IMG/VR virus record: IMGVR_UViG_3300027970_000080
Coordinates: 1 to 34,775 of that record
Direction: 5' to 3' (one strand)
Length of the DNA stretch: 34,775 nt
Source of the DNA: a virus
The position numbers and the translations under genes are program-made. Of the stretch, positions 30,043 through 34,775 are shown one piece after another. How positions within the stretch are numbered: position 1 is the stretch's first letter; each line of letters opens with the position of its first letter. Below the pieces are notes generated by a model. The model ran no database searches. It saw only the letters and a list, made by a program, of their open reading frames with translations, and was not told where the DNA came from.

Positions 30043-30071
30043 GCAATTCGCTTAAATTGCCTGGTACCAGG
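30043..30071. promoter_or_regulatory. paired inverted repeats upstream of HTH gene
   Basis: Two adjoining dyads: GCAATT (30043-30048) with AATTGC (30055-30060), and the perfect 12-bp palindrome CCTGGTACCAGG (30060-30071). They lie 34-63 bases before the ATG at 30106, in the leader of a gene for a probable DNA-binding protein, so they could be its own operator. The sequence does not show who binds. Confidence 0.45.
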
Positions 30072-30105
30072 TGGTTTGAGGAGCCCCTCCATCTTTCTTT
30101 ATCAC

Positions 30106-30435
30106 ATGGACTCTGCACTTCGAGAAATCAAACAGATACGAGACGCAATAATTAGTATTGATACGTCTCTGCAACTAATTGCGTTAAGTAAAAGCAGCGA
30201 CAAAAGAACAACAGTTTTTGTTTCAAAAAAAGTTATTTGCCAACGTCTTAACGTACCGACAGTTACTCTTGATAAACTAATTTATCAAGGCATAACATCA
30301 GGAGGCAAATCTGGTTTAGTGCAGGGTATTCACTACTGCAAAACTGACCCAGCCGAACAAAACAGTTCAAAGTTCCTGTACGATCCACACACCATTATCC
30401 AATCAGCCTGGAGCAACTTTCAAAACAATGGCTAA
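30106..30435 (+). CDS. putative DNA-binding protein, 109 aa
   Basis: ATG at 30106 is chosen; the TTG at 30076 would add ten residues but has no support. The N-terminal part is an amphipathic helix (MDSALREIKQIRDAI) with a helical continuation; residues about 35-100 have VFVSKKVICQRLNVPTVTL, then DKLIYQGI and LYDPHTIIQSAW. This has a look of excisionase/MerR-type helix-turn-helix: 'tvt.dkLI..G..'. I cannot name a family. Overlaps the following gene by 8 bases. Confidence 0.55.
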   Translation: MDSALREIKQIRDAIISIDTSLQLIALSKSSDKRTTVFVSKKVICQRLNVPTVTLDKLIYQGITSGGKSGLVQGIHYCKTDPAEQNSSKFLYDPHTIIQSAWSNFQNNG

Positions 30436-30847
30436 TCTTTCAAAGAGCGCAGCAATGTTGGTTAAACAACTGTTTCACGGAAACGAAACAGAAACAATGA
30501 TTGCTGCGGGGGTGATGCGAACAATCCTGGCTGACATCACAAAAATTTATTTTGACAACAAGAAGTCTTTAGGCAAAGGCATTTTAGTTTTTAACCCTGA
30601 AGATCCGCAAAAGAGTAAGTACCTAACGACAAAAGATCTATATAGGGATTTGGCGTTAGCTGAAGAAATGATGCACAAAGAAGTTTGCCGAATGTTGAAG
30701 AAGGTAGATAAATTTATCGAAGAACACGAGGATGAAAACTTAGCACTCGTTGCAATGATTCAACCTGAAGGAGTATCTCTACACCTTATAGATCCGCAAC
30801 AAGTGAATAAACGTATAGACGAATTTTCTCGTGGTCTTATCCTCTAA
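30428..30847 (+). CDS. hypothetical protein, 139 aa
   Basis: A helical, charged protein (MANLSKSAAMLVKQLF..., then ETETMIAAGVMRTILADITK, a basic KKSLGKG turn, then EEMMHKEVCRMLKKVDKF and an acidic IEEHEDEN). No enzyme motif or membrane segment is seen. It is placed between a DNA-binding protein and a Dam-type homologue, overlapping both by 8 and 17 bases, so it is probably expressed with them. Function unknown. Confidence 0.55.
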   Translation: MANLSKSAAMLVKQLFHGNETETMIAAGVMRTILADITKIYFDNKKSLGKGILVFNPEDPQKSKYLTTKDLYRDLALAEEMMHKEVCRMLKKVDKFIEEHEDENLALVAMIQPEGVSLHLIDPQQVNKRIDEFSRGLIL

Positions 30848-31409
30848 AGATTTTGTTTCGCCACCGGAATTAATCGCGCTGACAGCCGCGTTTTATGGTG
30901 GATCAATTGACTTAGATCCAGCCTCCAGTGAATACGCAAACCAAGTTGTACAGGCTGAGAGATATTTTAACTGGCAAAATAACGGTTTAATTCAGACTTG
31001 GAAGGCTAAAAATATTTATCTTTACCCTCCCAGAGCTGTTGCGCTGAAGCACGAGCAACCAAAACCAACTAAGTTATTTACAAAAAACACTCAATTTAAA
31101 AAATCAAACCAACGTATCTGGTTAGAACAAGCATATAGAAAATGGCTTCATAAAGAATTTGAACAGGGAATTTTATTTATAACTTCTGCTGAGGTTGCTT
31201 TTATCTCGACGCAACGAATTAATTTTGACTTTCCTCTGTGTATCCTGAAAGATAAACCAAAATTGTTAATTGATGACGAAACTTTAAAACCTTTAAAAAA
31301 CTGCAGGGTGTTTGGTTTTATTTACTACTTACCTCCTGTGACGCAGTACGAATCAAGCGTTAATAAGTTTCGTGAGATGTATAGTAGTCTGGGACGGGTT
31401 TATACGTAA
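30831..31409 (+). CDS. Dam-type DNA adenine methyltransferase homologue with lost motif IV
   Basis: N-terminus FVSPPELIALTAAFYGGSIDL then DLDPAS (27-32) and a Q-A-E-R-Y-F block follow the phage N6-adenine-methyltransferase pattern (PF05869-like: WxTPPE...DLDPASS..N..VKA.RY). The catalytic position, normally L-N-P-P-Y, is Y65-P-P-R68 (IYLYPPRAV), so the catalytic Asn/Asp is replaced by Tyr. The C-terminal half keeps the family outline (GILFITSAEVAF; PLCILKDKP; GFIYYLPPV). It may be an inactive SAM- or DNA-binding derivative. Start GTG 30831, overlapping the upstream gene by 17 bases. Confidence 0.65.
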   Translation: MVLSSKDFVSPPELIALTAAFYGGSIDLDPASSEYANQVVQAERYFNWQNNGLIQTWKAKNIYLYPPRAVALKHEQPKPTKLFTKNTQFKKSNQRIWLEQAYRKWLHKEFEQGILFITSAEVAFISTQRINFDFPLCILKDKPKLLIDDETLKPLKNCRVFGFIYYLPPVTQYESSVNKFREMYSSLGRVYT

Positions 31410-31632
31410 TAGGTTCTTTAGTCGCCCACGAATCATCAGGGCCAAAAGAATCTCGATTACCAAAATTTAAACCGGAAGGTTTGCCTGTGTAGGTTGGTTC
31501 TCGCCTAGGTTTTAAGTTAAACAATTGTCCAGCAAATCTTAAAAAACGAGGTTCTTTGTCGACGTGCGATTCTCTTCGCGAACCAAAACTATCAGCACGT
31601 CTTTCTGTTCCTGTTTTACCTATAGCTCTCAT
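31360..31632 (-). CDS. hypothetical protein, 90 aa
   Basis: Basic, Arg/Pro-rich protein (MRAIGKTGTERRADSFGSRR..., KPRREPTYTGKPSGLNFG) with an aromatic C-terminus (YKPVPDYYTSHETY). It has a likely disordered character. Its ATG overlaps the stop of the 264-aa gene as TAATG, and its 3' end overlaps the convergent methyltransferase homologue by 50 bases. No family is recognised. Possibly a small virion-associated protein. Confidence 0.55.
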   Translation of the reverse strand: MRAIGKTGTERRADSFGSRRESHVDKEPRFLRFAGQLFNLKPRREPTYTGKPSGLNFGNRDSFGPDDSWATKEPITYKPVPDYYTSHETY

Positions 31633-32426
31633 TACCCGTAACTCATTAGATCATTAACGGCTTGGTTCCCAGCATAAAATTGTGCAAGATTAGCACTAGC
31701 ATCAGGTCGATCATAAATTTTTCTCTGACTTTGAGGATCGCTGTAATTGTACAGTTCACGATTAGCTGGACTAAAACTCATAACACCTTTAATACCGTCA
31801 GTATCAATAGAGGCAATCGCATCAGGAGCATTATAAGCAGCTTTATACCGTGGGTTTGACAAAATACTGTATTGTGTATTACTTTGATCTATAGTATTTT
31901 TTAAACGTTCAGTGTCGATTCTGGGTGCTTCTGCTATTTGCCCCAAACCTTTAGCCTCAGCTTCAGGCATGTATTTGTTAAACGCGGCAACGTATTCGTT
32001 GACGGCATCGGGTATATTTTTTCCGGTTAAACCAGCAATCCTTTCAAAAGTTGCAGCTATCTGCTTCGTAGTATTTTCGCGTTCCGTGTTTATTTTATCT
32101 AAAGATTTTTGTGTTAATTGTTCGTTAAAAATACCTGGAGATTGTTGAGCCCCGACACCAGCTATGTCTTGATAAGCCTTAGCAATATTAGTTACGCTTG
32201 GTATAAGCCTACCGAGACCGTCTACAAACTGACCAGCTTGATTAAAAAAGCCACCGCCGCTTTGTGCTTTAGCAAAAGGATTATTGACATTGTAATCTCC
32301 ATAGTTAACTCCTAAGTCACCCATGGAAAACCCACCTGAAAAGTCTCCAGTTGGATACGTAAACCCACCTGGGTTAACGCTATAGTCACCGTAATTAAAC
32401 CCTAAGTCACCTACAGAAAAACTCAT
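31632..32426 (-). CDS. probable virion protein, 264 aa
   Basis: The first ~50 residues are Gly/Tyr/Asp-rich with two copies of a GDLG(F/V)NYGDY(S/N)VN motif (7-19 and 36-48). The rest is helical and Ala/Asn/Lys-rich (KSLDKINTERENTTKQIAAT, AVNEYVAAFNKYMPEAEAK). Gly/Tyr-rich N-terminal repeats with a helical body are seen in phage minor structural proteins, but no family is recognised. It sits between a small basic gene (TAATG-coupled) and the virion-type muramidase, which fits an internal virion module. Confidence 0.6.
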   Translation of the reverse strand: MSFSVGDLGFNYGDYSVNPGGFTYPTGDFSGGFSMGDLGVNYGDYNVNNPFAKAQSGGGFFNQAGQFVDGLGRLIPSVTNIAKAYQDIAGVGAQQSPGIFNEQLTQKSLDKINTERENTTKQIAATFERIAGLTGKNIPDAVNEYVAAFNKYMPEAEAKGLGQIAEAPRIDTERLKNTIDQSNTQYSILSNPRYKAAYNAPDAIASIDTDGIKGVMSFSPANRELYNYSDPQSQRKIYDRPDASANLAQFYAGNQAVNDLMSYG

Positions 32427-32464
32427 CTTACTTTGCTGCGAGAGACAGTCATTTAAGTTTAACC

Positions 32465-33340
32465 CTAAATTACAGGTGTAGGAGTAGTAAAAGCTTGTTG
32501 TGCTTGAAGCATAAGTCTATTTAGTTTGTCTTGAGTTGCCGCTTGAGCACTTTCAGCAGACGCAATTGCTTGGTTTCGCGCTCGAAATGCAGCCTTAGCC
32601 TCCTCATCTTCTTTAGCCTCCATAAGATAAGCTAAAACTTTATCGGAGGAAGCATCACCGTCCTCCTCTTCTTTAAACTCAACAAGCGGCGGACTAGAAA
32701 GTGTTGACCTTTCTAAATCTTTATCACCCTCTCCTGCTTTTTTTAAAAGTCCAGTAATTACACTTGCGACAACTGGGTCATAGGCTCTATTTGTTGGTTG
32801 ACCTTGAGTGCCGCCAGGTTCACCGGTACCTTCAGGAGCTGCATACTGGACTGAAGGGTCGTAAGAGACTGAAGCACGATCGCCACGGTTCTGTACAAAA
32901 CGTTGAATATCTTTAAAGGATCTAACTGGCTGATTCCAATAACTTTTTCCTTGCAACGTAGGTAAGGATGCCCACTCAGGAGCAAGGCGAGCAATAGTTT
33001 GGGGTGAGATTGGATCGCGATCGGGATTAACTCCGCGCATGCGAATTAACTGCAACGCCGCTAAATCTTGAGATCGAGGCCCAAAATCTCTGGCTTTTAC
33101 CATAGGAGCTACCCGATCCCACGTCGTTGACAAAAATTGATACGCACCCGCAGCATCACTTGTATAGTCTCCACTAGTATATAAACGTCTGGGGTGGTCT
33201 ACGAAGTTATTAGTTATAGGTTTATACCCAAACGTAATGTTGTACCGAGGTCTACCTTGAGGACCGAGGGTACCCTCAGTAAAAGAAATAACGTCTAGAT
33301 AACGACGAGCATTCGGCGATATAAAATCCTTATTAGTCAT
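32465..33340 (-). CDS. GH104-type muramidase, probable virion-associated
   Basis: The ATG at 33340 is chosen (MTNKDFISPN); the longer frame to 33364 would overlap the previous gene further. Residues about 10-130 match the lambda-R-type lytic transglycosylase pattern: LDVISFTEG with E22 as the probable catalytic acid, YNITFGYKP, DHPRRLYTSG and AAGAYQFLSTTWDRVA. The C-terminal half (about 170-290) is a Pro/Gly linker followed by helical, acidic and Gln/Ala-rich segments, unlike a free endolysin, so a virion-bound wall-digesting protein that helps DNA entry is likely. Overlaps the upstream 83-aa gene by 8 bases. Confidence 0.8.
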   Translation of the reverse strand: MTNKDFISPNARRYLDVISFTEGTLGPQGRPRYNITFGYKPITNNFVDHPRRLYTSGDYTSDAAGAYQFLSTTWDRVAPMVKARDFGPRSQDLAALQLIRMRGVNPDRDPISPQTIARLAPEWASLPTLQGKSYWNQPVRSFKDIQRFVQNRGDRASVSYDPSVQYAAPEGTGEPGGTQGQPTNRAYDPVVASVITGLLKKAGEGDKDLERSTLSSPPLVEFKEEEDGDASSDKVLAYLMEAKEDEEAKAAFRARNQAIASAESAQAATQDKLNRLMLQAQQAFTTPTPVI

Positions 33341-33584
33341 TAGGTTCCTCTTGGAATATATCAATATTAGTATCTATAGCCACGTCGAGCTCTTCTAAAA
33401 CAGATTTATACGCACGTTCTCTACACACAAAATTATAAATAACTTTCCACATATACTGGTCCCTCGCTTTTCCTTCCAAACTGATCGCCCTGTTCTTGAG
33501 TCTGGTCAGAACAAAATCGTCTTCGATTGTTAGACCAACAACCAACTGACTTCCGTGGTTTTTCATTGTGTCCTCGAAGCTCAT
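33333..33584 (-). CDS. hypothetical protein, 83 aa
   Basis: Acidic, helical protein (MSFEDTMKNHGSQLVVGLTI..., VLTRLKNRAISLEGKARDQY, ...DTNIDIFQEEPND). No cysteine pair or membrane segment. It lies between the DUF6321-like gene and the muramidase and overlaps the latter by 8 bases. The sequence is of a kind seen in cyanophage structural modules, but no named family is assigned. Confidence 0.55.
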   Translation of the reverse strand: MSFEDTMKNHGSQLVVGLTIEDDFVLTRLKNRAISLEGKARDQYMWKVIYNFVCRERAYKSVLEELDVAIDTNIDIFQEEPND

Positions 33585-33603
33585 TTAAGTTTAGCTCCAA
33601 TCG

Positions 33604-33852
33604 TCACCACGCTCGGCAACTCCAGAAACCGGGAGTTAGTTTGCTCTTTTTTTCGTCACAATTATGACGTGCTCTGAAGTTAGCTCTTCGTTCTGGAATG
33701 TGTTTTTTGATAGTCATATTAGGATCACCAAAACGCACTAAACGCACAGTATCTCCTTCCTTTGCGGCCACGGCGAATTTTTTACCTCCATCAGAATCTC
33801 GACGAGGTTGATTATATCCTTTGAAGATTTCGCCAGCAAGACGAATCGTCAT
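33604..33852 (-). CDS. DUF6321-like protein, 82 aa
   Basis: Pattern GYNQPRRDSDGGKKFAVAAK, then VRLVRFGDPNMTIKKHIPERR and RARHNCDEK with a final FWSCRAW. This is close to what I remember of DUF6321: K.FAVYVKN, V..VRFGDP.M.I..D.PERR..FRARHNC, ending W.C...W, a small phage protein family with unknown function and a probable Cys/His metal site (H-N-C...C). The length and final CxxW are typical. It is the promoter-proximal gene of the minus cluster. Confidence 0.65.
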   Translation of the reverse strand: MTIRLAGEIFKGYNQPRRDSDGGKKFAVAAKEGDTVRLVRFGDPNMTIKKHIPERRANFRARHNCDEKKSKLTPGFWSCRAW

Positions 33853-33888
33853 GCGCCGTATTTCGACTACAGTTTAGTCTACCGTAAC

Positions 33889-33918
33889 GATTATGAAATT
33901 AAGATTAAAAGCATAATC
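33889..33918. promoter_or_regulatory. 7-bp inverted repeat in divergent promoter region
   Basis: GATTATG (33889-33895) and CATAATC (33912-33918) flank a 16-nt AT-rich spacer in the 133-base gap between the divergent DUF6321-like and HTH genes. TTGACT at 33924-33929 and an extended-type TGC-TAACGT at 33943-33951 could form a weak promoter for the HTH gene. A dyad next to a HTH gene suggests an autoregulatory operator. Confidence 0.35.
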
Positions 33919-33985
33919 ATGGTTTGACTTACAGCTAATCCCTGCTAACGTCGTTACGTCCACGACATTTACTTTCTGAACTCCA

Positions 33986-34249
33986 ATGGAGACTGCACGG
34001 CTCCTGACTATCGCTCAGACCGCAGAGCTGCTCAACTGCTCTGCTGGTTTTGTACGTAAACGTATCTCTCTCACCGAATCTAATCAGCCCGGTGGTTGGC
34101 CTAAGGGCATCTTCGTTAATCTTCAGCCAAACGGCGCGAAGTCTCTGTACCGTATTCATCAAGATTCTCTTCAAGAATATTTGAAAAGCGGAGCAGAAGT
34201 TGATAACGAAGAGGTTAATATAGAGGAAAGCGCCGCCTGCGCTCTTTGA
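33986..34249 (+). CDS. excisionase-like HTH DNA-binding protein, 87 aa
   Basis: The N-terminus METARLLTIAQTAELLNCSA with FVRKRISL is the helix-turn-helix pattern of MerR/excisionase-type proteins (LTiaqtAEllncS...VrkRi). A wing segment follows (GIFVNLQPNGAKSLYRIHQD), and then a helix with LQEYLKS. The acidic C-terminus ends ESAACAL. Such proteins act as excisionases or small transcriptional regulators. No integrase is visible, so a regulatory role is more likely here. The antisense frame at 33935-34174 is a shadow. Confidence 0.75.
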   Translation: METARLLTIAQTAELLNCSAGFVRKRISLTESNQPGGWPKGIFVNLQPNGAKSLYRIHQDSLQEYLKSGAEVDNEEVNIEESAACAL

Positions 34250-34258
34250 GCTTAAACC

Positions 34259-34339
34259 TAATGACCTCCTCGATCACGGATATACTTCAGGCTGCCGTCG
34301 AGGCACCTAAGAAAGAAATGATCACCCAGGAGGTCATTA
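34259..34339 (+). repeat. 12-bp inverted repeat spanning dps start codon
   Basis: TAATGACCTCCT (34259-34270) and AGGAGGTCATTA (34328-34339) are perfectly complementary over 12 bp, with a 57-nt loop. The left arm contains the ATG at 34261 and an anti-Shine-Dalgarno-like CCTCCT; the right arm contains the SD-like AGGAGG. In the mRNA the start codon could be hidden in the stem. A perfect 12-bp match over this distance is unlikely by chance. Confidence 0.6.
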
Positions 34340-34775
34340 TACAAAAAGATAACTGTGTAGACAATTTGATCTACAACATGGTTGCTTTAGCTTCTTACCT
34401 ATACCAGCTAAACACGCAAGCGCATCTACTTCATCTAAATATTGAATGTCCCCAGTTTCTAGCGTTGCACAAGTTTTTAAAAAAACAATACGAACAACAC
34501 ACCACGGACTTTGATACAGTCTCTGAACTGGTCAGAAGCATGGATTACTTAATGCCTATGTGCCAGAACGGACTACTAAACGCCTATAAAAAGTTTCCTA
34601 ACACCAAAACGTACGAAGCAAACGACAGCCTAGTAACTTATTTAAAAAATCTAGAGCAAGGCGGAATGTTAGGTAAATCCGTCGTTGAAATGGCTAAAGA
34701 AGTTGAAGCTCCAGATGTAGAAAACTTTGTAGCTGAAATTGTTAACAACATGTTCAAGAGCGCGTGGATGCTCAA
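34261..34775 (+). CDS. dps: Dps-type ferritin, 3' end outside the window
   Basis: 171 codons are visible and the frame is still open. The ferroxidase residues of Dps (His31, His43, Asp58, Glu62 in Listeria numbering) appear here as H58, H70, D85 and E89, with exactly the same spacing. The surrounding pattern agrees: TQAHLLHLN, FLALHKFLKKQY, then DTVSELVRSM. The usual Trp next to the first His is Leu59. Dps forms 12-mers that oxidise and store iron and protect DNA. The ~30-residue N-terminal tail is basic-acidic. Start ATG 34261 is 12 bases after the HTH gene. A phage-borne copy with an intact site is unusual. Confidence 0.75.
   Translation, partial: MTSSITDILQAAVEAPKKEMITQEVIIQKDNCVDNLIYNMVALASYLYQLNTQAHLLHLNIECPQFLALHKFLKKQYEQHTTDFDTVSELVRSMDYLMPMCQNGLLNAYKKFPNTKTYEANDSLVTYLKNLEQGGMLGKSVVEMAKEVEAPDVENFVAEIVNNMFKSAWML

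Noticed and set aside
33935-34174. Minus-strand frame of 79 codons opposite the HTH gene
   Set aside because: The + strand gene has a clear helix-turn-helix; the antisense frame has no recognisable feature.
1-34775. tRNA genes, photosynthesis auxiliary genes (psbA, hli, etc.), integrase, terminase, capsid genes
   Set aside because: No cloverleaf pattern or protein match was noticed by reading. Absence by eye is not proof; tRNAscan-SE and profile searches would settle it.

Overview
The window looks like part of the genome of a tailed bacteriophage, most likely a cyanophage of a Synechococcus/Cyanobium-type host. It has densely packed genes with 1-8 base overlaps, a phage replication module (family A DNA polymerase, SSB-like protein, RecB-like nuclease, AEP primase/SF3 helicase), ThyX, two peptidoglycan hydrolases and a long minus-strand tail-fibre module. 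The cyanobacterial link rests on short proteins of kinds I associate with picocyanobacteria and their phages (18953-19496, 17869-18240, 22117-22434, 26503-26625). That assignment is from memory of the families, not from a search. No capsid, portal, terminase, RNA polymerase, integrase, tRNA or photosynthesis gene was seen, so the window is not a complete genome.

Layout. 1-9958 (+): early/replication genes, from the polymerase C-terminus through an HNH-HTH protein, an SSB-like protein, a terminator at 4825-4850, a degenerate methyltransferase-like protein, a PD-(D/E)XK nuclease, the primase-helicase and a membrane protein. 9951-12785 (-): a tightly coupled operon of a GH24+C39 endolysin, an HNH-like basic protein, two hypotheticals and ThyX. 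12879-14702: small structural or hypothetical genes, a small holin-like protein on + and an HNH endonuclease. 14835-17759 (-): a 974-residue probable virion protein. 17869-19798: small accessory genes, including a GC-richer host-like pair and an operator-like intergenic region. 19883-28284 (-): the tail-fibre/adhesin module, with three collar-type domains in two genes, twin proteins built of 14-residue repeats, a paralogous pair of small beta proteins and a 462-residue fibre protein. 28653-31409 (+): regulatory and DNA-modification-like genes (HNH-HTH protein, wHTH proteins, Dam-type methyltransferase homologue). 31360-33852 (-): small genes, a GH104-type muramidase and a DUF6321-like protein. 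33986-34775 (+): an excisionase-like HTH protein and a Dps-type ferritin that runs off the end.

How the genes fit together. The + strand blocks probably provide replication, nucleotide handling and control. The minus-strand blocks build and release the virion. The strongest points of interest are: a phage Dps with the four classical ferroxidase residues at canonical spacing and a 12-bp inverted repeat over its start; two methyltransferase homologues that have both lost the catalytic (D/N)PPY motif; two HNH-HTH proteins that have both lost the first catalytic histidine; and a set of tail proteins that share a C-terminal tag and have grown by 14-residue repeat amplification.
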